Assembly: GCA_001898645.1 (NCBI GenBank)
Contig: MKUQ01000037.1
Location: 1 to 64,000 of the forward strand
DNA from: Burkholderiales bacterium 70-64
GTDB lineage: Bacteria > Pseudomonadota > Gammaproteobacteria > Burkholderiales > Burkholderiaceae_E
Direction of reading: 5' to 3'
DNA: 64,000 nt
Shown: piece after piece, positions 43,223 through 51,007 of the stretch
Numbering within the stretch: the first letter of the stretch is position 1
Layout: every line of letters begins with the position of its first letter
Translations under genes and position numbers: made by a program
Notes under the pieces: generated by a model
The model's input: the letters and a program-made list of their open reading frames with translations, nothing else
Told to the model about the DNA's origin: nothing
The model's database searches: none

Positions 43223-43240
43223 ACGAAGAGGGAGCGTGCC

Positions 43241-44029
43241 ATGGAGCCGTTCCGATTCCGCGCCGGCACGACGCCGCTGCTGGTGTCGATGCCGCACCGC
43301 GGCACCTGGCTGCCGGAAGCGCTGGCGCGCCGGATGACGCCGGCGGCCCTCGCGCTGCCCGACACCGACTGGCACCTCGAGCGCCTGTACGATTTCCTCG
43401 ACGAGATCGGCGCCTCGGTGCTCGAGGCGACCCACTCGCGCTACGTGATCGACCTGAACCGTCCGCCGGACGACGCCAGCCTGTATCCCGGCCGCAGCAC
43501 CACCGGCCTGGTGCCGATCGACACCTTCGCCGGCGAGCCGGTCTATCGCCCCGGCGAGACGCCGCAGGAGAGCGAGACCGCCGAGCGCATCGAGCGCTGC
43601 TGGAAACCCTACCACGACCGCCTCGCGCAGGCGCTGGCCGAGCTGCACGCGCGCCACGGCGTCGCCCTGCTGTGGGACGCGCATTCGATCCGCTCGGTGG
43701 TGCCGCGCTTCTTCGAGGGCCGGCTGCCCGACCTCAACCTCGGCACCGCCGACGGGCGCTCCTGCGACCCGGCGCTCGCCGCGCGGCTGGCGGCCGTCGC
43801 CGGCGCCGCGGCGGGCTACAGCTCGGTGCTCGACGGGCGCTTCAAGGGCGGCTACATCACGCGCCGCTACGGGCGCCCGCAGGAGGGCGTGCACGCGGTG
43901 CAGCTCGAGCTGGCGCTGTGCGCCTACATGGACGACGATCCGCCGTTTGCCTTCCGCGAGCCGCTGGCGGCGCGGCTGCGGCCGCACCTGCGGGCGATGC
44001 TCGAGGCCATGCTCGGGTTCGCCCGCTGA
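43241..44029 (+). CDS. hutG: N-formylglutamate deformylase
   Basis: Last step of the HutF/HutG route: N-formylglutamate to glutamate and formate. The 262-aa HutG-family hydrolase has SMPHRGTWLPE near the start, RYVIDLNRPPDDASLYPGR and LLWDAHSIRS. GAGGGAG precedes the ATG. It lies between hutU-A and hutF-A. There is only one hutG in the window, so both hut operons may share it or the copy B product may not need it. Confidence 0.92.
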   Translation: MEPFRFRAGTTPLLVSMPHRGTWLPEALARRMTPAALALPDTDWHLERLYDFLDEIGASVLEATHSRYVIDLNRPPDDASLYPGRSTTGLVPIDTFAGEPVYRPGETPQESETAERIERCWKPYHDRLAQALAELHARHGVALLWDAHSIRSVVPRFFEGRLPDLNLGTADGRSCDPALAARLAAVAGAAAGYSSVLDGRFKGGYITRRYGRPQEGVHAVQLELALCAYMDDDPPFAFREPLAARLRPHLRAMLEAMLGFAR

Positions 44030-44066
44030 GGCACGCGTGCCAGCCCCCGGCCTGCGCGCCGCAGCG

Positions 44067-45467
44067 ATGACGCGCCACTGCTTCGCCGCCCGCGCCCTCC
44101 TGCCCGCCGGCTGGGCGCGCAACGTGCGCATCGCGATCGATGCGGCGGGCGGTTTCGCCGACGTCGCCGCGGACACGGCCGGCCCGCGTCCCGGCGACGA
44201 GGTGCTCCCCGGGCCGGTGCTGCCGGGCATGGCGAGCCTGCATTCGCACGCCTTCCAGCGCGCCATGGCGGGAATGGCCGAGACGCGCGGCCCGGGCAGC
44301 GACGACTTCTGGAGCTGGCGCGAGCTGATGTACCGCTTCGTCGCGCGGCTCACCCCCGAGGCCGCGTTCGCGATCGCGCGCCACCTCTACGTGGAGATGC
44401 TGCGCAACGGCTACACCGCGGTGGCCGAGTTCCACTACGTCCATCGCCGGCCCGACGGCACCGCCTATGCGGCGCCCGCCGAGCTGCTGCTGCGCCACCT
44501 CGCGGCGGCGCGCGAGGCCGGGATCGCGATCACGCTGCTGCCGGTGCTGTATCGCTGGTCGGACTTCGGCGCCCGGCCGCTGCAGCCGCGCCAGGCCCGC
44601 TTCGGCAACGATCCGGCCGCGATCCTGGCGATGGTGGAAGCGGCGCGCCGGGCGGCGGCCGGCGATGCCGACGTGCGCGTCGGCGTGGCGCCCCATTCGC
44701 TGCGCGCGGTCGATGCGGCATCGCTGCGCGAGCTGGTCGCCGGCCTCGAGGCGATCGATGCGAGCGCGCCGATCCACATCCACGTGGCCGAGCAGACGAA
44801 GGAGGTCGACGACAGCGTGGCCGCGAGCGGATCGCGGCCGGTCGAGTGGCTGCTGTCGAACCAGCCCGTCGACCGGCGCTGGTGCCTGGTCCACGCGACG
44901 CACATGACGGCGGACGAGACCGCGGCGCTGGCGCGCAGCGGCGCGGTGGCCGGCCTGTGCCCTAGCACCGAGGCCAACCTGGGCGACGGCATCTTCCCGC
45001 TGCCGGACTATCGCGCCGCCGGAGGCCGCTGGGGCATCGGCGGCGACAGCCACGTGTCGCGCGATCCGGCCGAGGAGCTGCGCCTGCTCGAATACGGCCA
45101 GCGCCTGGCGCTGCGCCGCCGTAACCTGGTGGCGGGCGGCGCGGTCGGCTCGCCGGGCAGCGACGCGGTCGGCACCACGCTGTGGACCGAGGCGGCCGCC
45201 GGCGGCGCACAGGCGCTCGGCCGCCCGATGGGTGCGCTCGCCGCGGGCCTGCGCGCCGACCTGGTCGAGCTCGACCCCGGCGCCGCCGACCTGCATGCGC
45301 GCGAGGACGACGCGCTGGCCAACGCGCTGGTGTTCTCGGGCACGCCCGGGCTGGTGCGCAACGTGATGGTCGGCGGCCGCTGGGTGGTGCGCGAGCGACG
45401 CCATCGTCTCGACGACGAGGGGGGCGAGGACGCCTACCGCCAGGCGTTGCGCATGCTGCTCGCCTAG
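44067..45467 (+). CDS. hutF: Formimidoylglutamate deiminase (copy A)
   Basis: Releases ammonia from N-formimidoylglutamate to give N-formylglutamate. The 466-aa amidohydrolase has the metal motif HSH in SLHSHAFQRAMAG, AEFHYVH, HIHVAEQTKEVDD, LVHATHM and IGGDSHVS, all matching classical HutF including STEANLGDGIFP. The ATG at 44067 lacks a clear ribosome binding site; a GTG at 44037 with GAGG upstream would add 10 residues. Its stop TAG shares a CTAG palindrome with the stop of the opposing copy B gene. Confidence 0.93.
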   Translation: MTRHCFAARALLPAGWARNVRIAIDAAGGFADVAADTAGPRPGDEVLPGPVLPGMASLHSHAFQRAMAGMAETRGPGSDDFWSWRELMYRFVARLTPEAAFAIARHLYVEMLRNGYTAVAEFHYVHRRPDGTAYAAPAELLLRHLAAAREAGIAITLLPVLYRWSDFGARPLQPRQARFGNDPAAILAMVEAARRAAAGDADVRVGVAPHSLRAVDAASLRELVAGLEAIDASAPIHIHVAEQTKEVDDSVAASGSRPVEWLLSNQPVDRRWCLVHATHMTADETAALARSGAVAGLCPSTEANLGDGIFPLPDYRAAGGRWGIGGDSHVSRDPAEELRLLEYGQRLALRRRNLVAGGAVGSPGSDAVGTTLWTEAAAGGAQALGRPMGALAAGLRADLVELDPGAADLHAREDDALANALVFSGTPGLVRNVMVGGRWVVRERRHRLDDEGGEDAYRQALRMLLA

Positions 45468-46858
45468 TCGAACAGTGTGTGCGCCGCCTCGGCGTAGGCG
45501 CGCACGATCGATTCCTGCCGCAGGTGCACGCCCTCGCGCACCTGCCAGCGGCCGTCCACCATCACGTCGCGCACCGCGTCGGCGGCGCCCGAGAGCAGCC
45601 AGGCATCGAGGATGGCCTCGGTGTCGTGGCCGGCCAGGGTCGGCGAGTGCGGATCGAGCACGACGACGTCGGCGGGGCTGCCCACCGACAGGGCAGGGGC
45701 CGGGTCGCCCAGCGCGCGCATCCCGCGCAGCGCCGAGGCGAACAGCTGCTCGCCGCTGCGCAGGCGGCGCGGGTCGCCGTGCTCCGCATCGGCCAGCACG
45801 TTGCGCCGGCCGCGGCTCAGGCGCTGCCCGCACTCGAGCATGCGCAGCTCGGCGGCCACGCCCGAGGCGTAGTGGCTGTCGGTGCCGATCGCCCAGGCGC
45901 CGCCTTCGCGGTGGTATTCCACCAGCGGGAACAGTCCGTCTCCGAGCATCGCCTCGGTCATCGGGCACAGGCCGGCGAGCGCGCCGCTGCGCGCCAGGCC
46001 GCTGCGCTCGCCTTCGTCGAGGTGGGTCGCATGGACCAGGGTCCAGCCGGCGTCGAGCGGCGCGTGCCCGAGCAGCCATTGCACCGGCCGGGCGCCCAGG
46101 CCGGCCAGGCATTCCTCGACCTCGTGCCGGGTCTCCGAGACGTGGATGTGGATCGGCAGGTGCGGCTCGATCGATGCCGCGCCGGCCACGGCCGCCGAGA
46201 GCTCCGCGGGCGCCACCGCGCGCAGGCTGTGCAGGGCCAGCCCCACGGCGGCGCCGTGCTCGGCGCGGCGCGCGTGCAGCGAGCCGGCCAGGCGCAGGAA
46301 CTCGTCGACGTCCGCGTGCACGAAGCGCGCCTGCTCGGGCAGCGGTGTCCTGCCGATGCCGGCGTGCGCATACAGGGTCGGCAGCACGGTCAGGCCGATG
46401 CCGGCCCGGCGCGCGCCCGCGGCCAGCCGCCAGGCCATCTCGGCCGGCTCGGCGTAGCGGGCGCCGCCGGGCGCGTGATGCAGGTAGTGGAACTCGGCCA
46501 CGCGGGTGAAGCCGTGCAGCAGCATCTCCATGTAGGTGAACGCCGCCACGTCCTCGTAGTGGCGCGGCTCGATGCGCTGCGCCAGCGCGTACATGCGCTG
46601 GCGCCAGGTCCAGAGGTTGTCCTCGTGGCCGCGCCCGCCGATCTCGCAGCGGCCGGCGAGCAGGCGCTGGAAGGCATGCGAATGCACGTTGGGCATGCCT
46701 GGCACCGCGTGGCCTGCGACCTGCTCGTCGACGCGCTGCTGCGGAGGCGGCGTCGCACCGATCGCGGCGATGCGGCCGGCGGCATCGACGTCCAGGTAGC
46801 CGGGCGAGAGCCAGCCGTCGGGCGTCCACAGGTGTTCGAAGGCGATGCAGCGCGACAT
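45464..46858 (-). CDS. Formimidoylglutamate deiminase-like protein (divergent copy B)
   Basis: A 464-aa amidohydrolase of the HutF family, last gene of the minus-strand operon. Metal-site segments are kept: NVHSHAFQRLLAG, AEFHYLHH, HIHVSETRHEVEE, LVHATHL and GTDSHYA. It differs from copy A at substrate-side positions (VAEQTK to VSETRH, STEANLG to MTEAMLG, SHVS to SHYA) and throughout the C-terminal third. The start is 2 bases after the HutI-like stop, so translation is coupled. The reaction is probably deimination or a related hydrolysis of a pathway-specific intermediate; not proven. Confidence 0.8.
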   Translation of the reverse strand: MSRCIAFEHLWTPDGWLSPGYLDVDAAGRIAAIGATPPPQQRVDEQVAGHAVPGMPNVHSHAFQRLLAGRCEIGGRGHEDNLWTWRQRMYALAQRIEPRHYEDVAAFTYMEMLLHGFTRVAEFHYLHHAPGGARYAEPAEMAWRLAAGARRAGIGLTVLPTLYAHAGIGRTPLPEQARFVHADVDEFLRLAGSLHARRAEHGAAVGLALHSLRAVAPAELSAAVAGAASIEPHLPIHIHVSETRHEVEECLAGLGARPVQWLLGHAPLDAGWTLVHATHLDEGERSGLARSGALAGLCPMTEAMLGDGLFPLVEYHREGGAWAIGTDSHYASGVAAELRMLECGQRLSRGRRNVLADAEHGDPRRLRSGEQLFASALRGMRALGDPAPALSVGSPADVVVLDPHSPTLAGHDTEAILDAWLLSGAADAVRDVMVDGRWQVREGVHLRQESIVRAYAEAAHTLFD

Positions 46859-46860
46859 GC

Positions 46861-48129
46861 TCAGGCTCCCGGGTCGGCGTGGACGACCGCGCCGTCCTTG
46901 ATCACCGTGCGTGCCCGGCCGCGGCCGAGCCGGTAGGCGAGGTCCTCGAAGGTCGGCAGCGCGAAGATCGCCAGGTCGGCCTGCTTGCCGGGCTCGATCG
47001 AACCCACGCGGTCCTCGAGCGCGAGCGCGCGCGCGCCGCCCCAGGTCGCCGCGCGCAGCGCCTGCGCGGGGGCGAAGCCGTACTGCCGACAGGCGAGCTG
47101 GATCACGAAGGGCATCGATTCGAGCCAGCAGCCGGGGCACATGTCGGTGGCCAGCGCCACCTCGACGCCCAGCTCGAGCAGGCGGCGTGCGCGCACCGGC
47201 CGCGCGTGCCCAACCGCGAAGTCGAGCCCCGGCATGACGACGCCGGCCACGCCGGCCTCGCGCAGCGAGGCCATGTCTTCGTCGGTCGCGTGGTTCAGGT
47301 GGTCGGCCGACACCGCCCCGAGCTCGGCCGCGAGCGCGCAGCCGCCGATGCGCGAGTAGGCGTCGGTATGGATCTTCGCCTTCAGGCCGTGCTCGAGGCC
47401 GGCCTGCAGGATGCGGCGCGACTCCTCGACGGTGTAGTAGCCGTCGTCGCAGTACACGTCGTTGAACCGCGCCAGGCCGCGGCGCGCGGCCTCGGGGATC
47501 ATCTCCTCGACGATCTCCCGGATGTAGGCCTCGCGGGAGCGGTCCTCGGGGAATTCGTGCGCGCCCAGCAGCGTGCTCACGATGCCCACCGGCTGGCTGC
47601 GCGCCAGCGCGGCGTTGACCTCGAGCATGCGCAGCTCCTGCGCCGTCGACAGGCCGTAGCCCGATTTGGCTTCGACGGTGGTGGTGCCGCAGGCGAGCAT
47701 GTGCCGCAGGCGCTCGTGCGCCTGCACGAGCAGCTCCTCGCTGCTCGCCTGGCGCAGCAGGCGCGCCGTGCCGGAGATGCCCACCGGCACGCCGCGGGCC
47801 GCCAGCGAGGCGGCCGTCTCGCCCTGCACCCGGCCGGCATACTCGAGCACGCGGGAGCCGGCGAAGACCAGGTGGGTGTGGCAGTCGACGAAGCCCGGCA
47901 CGACGATGCCGCCGGCGGCGTCGACCACCTGCGCCGACGCGGTGTCGACCGCGGCCTCGACCTCGGCCGCGCTGCCGGCGGCGAGGATACGATCGCCGCC
48001 GATCGCCACCACCCCGCGCTCGATGCGCCCGACCAGGTCGGGCGCCCGCGCGGCGCAGGTGAGCACCTGCGCTGCGCCGGTGACCAGCAGCGAGGCGCGT
48101 GGCCGGACTGGACCCTGCTCAGAGGCCAT
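46861..48129 (-). CDS. Imidazolonepropionase-like amidohydrolase (divergent copy B)
   Basis: A 422-aa HutI-family protein. It has the HTH metal motif in DCHTHLVFAG, then VEAKSGYGL, SADHLNHAT and ATDMCPGCWLES. Compared with copy A and classical HutI, the glycine-rich GGGI/STVRATREAS stretch becomes RGVPVGISGTARLL, the HADQ region becomes HTDAYSRIGG and TDxNPGS becomes TDMCPGC. It overlaps the urocanase-like gene by 11 bases and precedes the HutF-like gene by 2 bases. Probably a ring-opening hydrolase for a urocanate-type product; exact substrate unknown. Confidence 0.8.
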   Translation of the reverse strand: MASEQGPVRPRASLLVTGAAQVLTCAARAPDLVGRIERGVVAIGGDRILAAGSAAEVEAAVDTASAQVVDAAGGIVVPGFVDCHTHLVFAGSRVLEYAGRVQGETAASLAARGVPVGISGTARLLRQASSEELLVQAHERLRHMLACGTTTVEAKSGYGLSTAQELRMLEVNAALARSQPVGIVSTLLGAHEFPEDRSREAYIREIVEEMIPEAARRGLARFNDVYCDDGYYTVEESRRILQAGLEHGLKAKIHTDAYSRIGGCALAAELGAVSADHLNHATDEDMASLREAGVAGVVMPGLDFAVGHARPVRARRLLELGVEVALATDMCPGCWLESMPFVIQLACRQYGFAPAQALRAATWGGARALALEDRVGSIEPGKQADLAIFALPTFEDLAYRLGRGRARTVIKDGAVVHADPGA

Positions 48130-49819
48130 GGCCGGGCCCGAAGGTGGCCTCGGGCGTCCACCACAGCGGCACCTTGACGCCGTCGCGCGCGAAGCGCTCG
48201 GCCGCGGCCTTGCGCGCGATGTCGTAGCCGGCCTGTGCGTGGCGCACCACGCCGATGCCCGAGTCGGTGGTCAGGCATGCCGCCAGCCTCACGTCGGCCT
48301 CCGTGCTGCCGTCGGCGATCATCGTGACGCCGGTGTGCACCGCCTCGCCCATCGAGTAGTTCTCCTGGATGGCGACCAGGTCCGCGCCGCCGGCGCAGTT
48401 GAGCAACGCGTTCAGGTACGGCCAGTCGGAGATCAGGTCGCTGCCGTCCTTCATGTTCTCGGATTCGAAGGTCGGGTTGACGATCGAGCCGGAATCCAGG
48501 TTGTCGCGCGAGAAGGCGACCGGCCCTGACAGGACGCCGTCCTTCACCATCTGGTTCACGCGCAGCCCGAAGGCCTTGCGCTGGCCGAAGCCGAGATAGC
48601 AGATGCGCGCGGGCAGCCCCTCGATCGGGATGTGCTCGCGCGCCAGCGTGATCCAGCGCGTGACCAGCTCGTCGTCGGCGAACATCTCGAGCACCGTGTC
48701 GTCGAGCTTCTTCAGGTCCTCGGGGTCGCGCGACAGGCAGATCCAGCGGAACGGGCCGCGGCCCTCGCAGAACAGCGGTCGGATGTAGGCGGCGACGAAG
48801 CCCGGGATGCGCATCGCCTCGGCCTGCGGCATGCCGGCGTCGCGCGCTTCCTTGCGCAGGCTGTTGCCGTACTCGAACACCTGCGCCCCCTTGTCGAGGA
48901 AGGTGTTCATCAGCTTCAGGTGGCGGATCATCGCCTGGCCGGCACGCTTCAGGTAGCCGTCGCGGTCGCGCTGGCGCAGCGCCCGCGCTTCGTCGACGCT
49001 CAGCCCGGTGGGCACGTAGGCGAGGGGGTCGTGCGCCGGCGTCATGTCGGTGATGATGTCGGGCGTGAAGCCGGAGGCCAGCGCGCGCTCGAGCACGTCG
49101 ACCGCGTTGCCGACCAGGGCGATGCCCAGCGGCTTGCCCGCCTGCGCGGCTTCGCGCGCCATGCGCACCGCCTCGTCGAAGTCGGCGGTCATGGCGTCGC
49201 AGTAGCCGACTTCGAGGCGGCGCCGGATCACCGCCTCGTCGACGTCGGCGCAGATGCACACGCCGCCGTGCATGCTCATGGCGCGGGTCTGGTTGCCGCC
49301 CATGCCGCCCATGCCCGCGGTGAGCAGGATGCGGCCCTTGAGCGAATTGCCGAAGTGCAGGCGGGCGATCGAGCCCAGCGTCTCGAAGGTGCCCTGGATC
49401 ACGCCCTGGGTGCCGATGTACTCCCACGGCGCGGCGGTGTACTGCGCGAACATGGTCAGGTTCTTCGCCTGCAGGTCGTAGAACACCGGCCAGGTGGCCT
49501 TCATGATGTTGGTCGTGGCCATCACCACGCGTGGCGCGAGCAGGTTGGTGCGGAAGATCGCCACCGGCATGCCCGACTGCACGACCAGGGTCTCGTCGTT
49601 CTCGAGCTCCTTCAGCGACTTGACGATCGCGTGGTACGACTCCCAGTTGCGGGCGCACTTGCCGATGCCGCCGTAGATGACGAGATCTTCGGGCCGTTCG
49701 GCGTTCTCCATGTTGTTCTCGAGCATGCGCAGGATCGACTCCTGCTTCCAGCCCTTGCAGCGCAGCGTGCTGCCGCCCTGGGCCTTGACGCTGTAGAGGA
49801 TCTCGGGTTGCGCGGTCAT
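48119..49819 (-). CDS. Urocanate hydratase-family protein (divergent copy B)
   Basis: First gene of the minus-strand operon, 566 aa. It is a clear urocanase-family member (VIYGGIGKCARNW, IRPLFCEGRGPFRW, GLPARICY with the conserved cysteine C407). Key substrate and cofactor loops differ from the canonical copy A in this window: [12 protein letters not shown] becomes [20 protein letters not shown] becomes DMTPAHDP, and the loop [15 protein letters not shown] becomes QENYSMGEAVHTG. The ATG at 49819 has GGAGAA upstream. It is transcribed from an operator-controlled promoter shared with a HutC-type repressor. It could be a second urocanase clade or a hydratase for a modified urocanate. Confidence 0.82.
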   Translation of the reverse strand: MTAQPEILYSVKAQGGSTLRCKGWKQESILRMLENNMENAERPEDLVIYGGIGKCARNWESYHAIVKSLKELENDETLVVQSGMPVAIFRTNLLAPRVVMATTNIMKATWPVFYDLQAKNLTMFAQYTAAPWEYIGTQGVIQGTFETLGSIARLHFGNSLKGRILLTAGMGGMGGNQTRAMSMHGGVCICADVDEAVIRRRLEVGYCDAMTADFDEAVRMAREAAQAGKPLGIALVGNAVDVLERALASGFTPDIITDMTPAHDPLAYVPTGLSVDEARALRQRDRDGYLKRAGQAMIRHLKLMNTFLDKGAQVFEYGNSLRKEARDAGMPQAEAMRIPGFVAAYIRPLFCEGRGPFRWICLSRDPEDLKKLDDTVLEMFADDELVTRWITLAREHIPIEGLPARICYLGFGQRKAFGLRVNQMVKDGVLSGPVAFSRDNLDSGSIVNPTFESENMKDGSDLISDWPYLNALLNCAGGADLVAIQENYSMGEAVHTGVTMIADGSTEADVRLAACLTTDSGIGVVRHAQAGYDIARKAAAERFARDGVKVPLWWTPEATFGPGHGL

Positions 49820-49872
49820 GAAACGTTCTCCGGGTGAAGGTCGATGAAGCGGTCTGGTCGGATTGTTCTAGT

Positions 49873-49884
49873 TTGTTTATACAA
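49873..49884. promoter_or_regulatory. HutC-type operator 1 (TTGT-TTAT-ACAA)
   Basis: A perfect inverted repeat TTGT-N4-ACAA, resembling known HutC/GntR-HutC operators, lies 54 bases upstream of the urocanase-like start. It covers the predicted transcription start of the minus-strand operon, so repressor binding would block initiation. Confidence 0.75.
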
Positions 49885-49886
49885 AT

Positions 49887-49916
49887 AGCATATACCTGAT
49901 CGGTCTCGATCGTCAA
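49887..49916 (-). promoter_or_regulatory. Sigma-70 promoter of the minus-strand hut-like operon
   Basis: On the minus strand TTGACG (49916-49911) and TATGCT (49892-49887) are separated by 18 bases, a good sigma-70 match. The expected start near 49880 lies inside operator 1. Confidence 0.65.
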
Positions 49917-50007
49917 TCGAGTTGTGCCCTTGCCGGAGGTGACACCGTTTCCGCAGGGTGCCATGCAGCCCCCGGAGGGGCGCTCACAGCGGGACAAGCT
50001 GTAGCTA

Positions 50008-50019
50008 TTGTGTAGACAA
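50008..50019. promoter_or_regulatory. HutC-type operator 2 (TTGT-GTAG-ACAA)
   Basis: The second TTGT-N4-ACAA inverted repeat in the same intergenic region lies upstream of the HutC-type gene, directly after a TAGCTA hexamer. It suggests that the repressor also controls its own gene. Confidence 0.7.
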
Positions 50020-50100
50020 ACAGGGCCAAGTAGGATGGCGGCTGCGCATCTGCGCCCCCTGCGGGGACCGCCTGCCGCTCCCGATTTCCATGCCCGCGAA

Positions 50101-50850
50101 ATGCCCACCAAAGCGAACGACTTCCACCAGGACGCGCCGCCGCTCTACGAGCGCGTGAAGCAGTACATCGTCGACCGGATCATGTCCGGGGAGTGGCCGC
50201 AGGGGCATCGCGTCCCGACCGAGCAGGAACTGGTCGGCATGCTCGGCATCAGCCGCATGACGGTGCACCGGGCCCTGCGCGAGCTGATGAACGAAGGCAT
50301 GGTCCGCCGCCGTCCCGGGGCCGGCACCTTCGTGCACAACGAACGCCCGCGCCTCGATCTGGTGCAGGTGCGCGACATCGCCGAGGAGATCGCGCTGCGC
50401 GGGCATGCCCATGCCAGCGAGGTGCATCTGCTGCGCAGGGAGAAGGCCGACCACGTGGCCAGCGAGGCGCTCGGCATCCCTCTGCGGGCGCCTTTCTTCC
50501 ATTCGCTGATCGTGCACCTGGAGAACCAGTGGCCGGTCCAGCTCGAGGAGCGCTACGTCAACCCCGCGGCCGCACCCGCCTACCTGGAGCAGGATTTCAC
50601 CCGCTCCACGACCTACGCCTACCTCATGACCACCGGCCCGCTGGATCGCGTCGAGCACGTCGTCGAGGCCATCCGCCCGTCGCCGCGAACCTGCGAGCTG
50701 CTCAAGATCTCCCCGGAGGAGCCGTGCCTGGTGCTGCACCGGCGCACCTGGTCGCGCGGACAGGTGGTCTCGCGCGCCTGGCTGACGCATCCGGGCAGCC
50801 GCTACCGGCTCGGCGCCGAGTTCGGGCGAGCCGTTCCGGAGGAGGCCTGA
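50101..50850 (+). CDS. hutC: HutC-type GntR-family repressor
   Basis: A 249-aa regulator with an N-terminal GntR winged helix (about 10-80: PLYERVKQYIVDRI, SRMTVHRALRELMNEGMVRR) and a C-terminal UTRA effector domain (about 95-240). In the HutC subfamily the effector is urocanate. It is divergent from the urocanase-like operon, with two matching operators between. The ATG at 50101 gives the family's usual length; ATG 50035 and TTG 50008 lie upstream, the latter inside operator 2. It may repress the divergent operon and itself. Confidence 0.9.
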   Translation: MPTKANDFHQDAPPLYERVKQYIVDRIMSGEWPQGHRVPTEQELVGMLGISRMTVHRALRELMNEGMVRRRPGAGTFVHNERPRLDLVQVRDIAEEIALRGHAHASEVHLLRREKADHVASEALGIPLRAPFFHSLIVHLENQWPVQLEERYVNPAAAPAYLEQDFTRSTTYAYLMTTGPLDRVEHVVEAIRPSPRTCELLKISPEEPCLVLHRRTWSRGQVVSRAWLTHPGSRYRLGAEFGRAVPEEA

Positions 50851-50903
50851 GGAGCGACCTGAGGAGCGGTCTGAGGGGGCGTCTGCCCCGGGGTGATCCC
50901 GGC

Positions 50904-50931
50904 TTGCGGCGGCGCCATGCATCTGTAATAG
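50904..50931 (+). promoter_or_regulatory. Candidate promoter of the ugp operon
   Basis: In the 157-base gap between hutC and ugpB, TTGCGG (50904-50909) and TAATAG (50926-50931) are 16 bases apart. No PHO box could be recognised with confidence. Confidence 0.4.
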
Positions 50932-51007
50932 TCGCCGCCGACAATGTCGCGCTGTCGGCGCTGGGCGGGCCGACCGTTCGGCGGTCGCCACGAAGAGGAG
51001 CAGGGCC

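Noticed and set aside
50008-50100. Upstream TTG and ATG starts for the HutC-type gene
   Set aside because: The added residues are Arg/Pro-rich and unlike HutC proteins, and the TTG lies inside operator 2; the ATG at 50101 gives the usual length.
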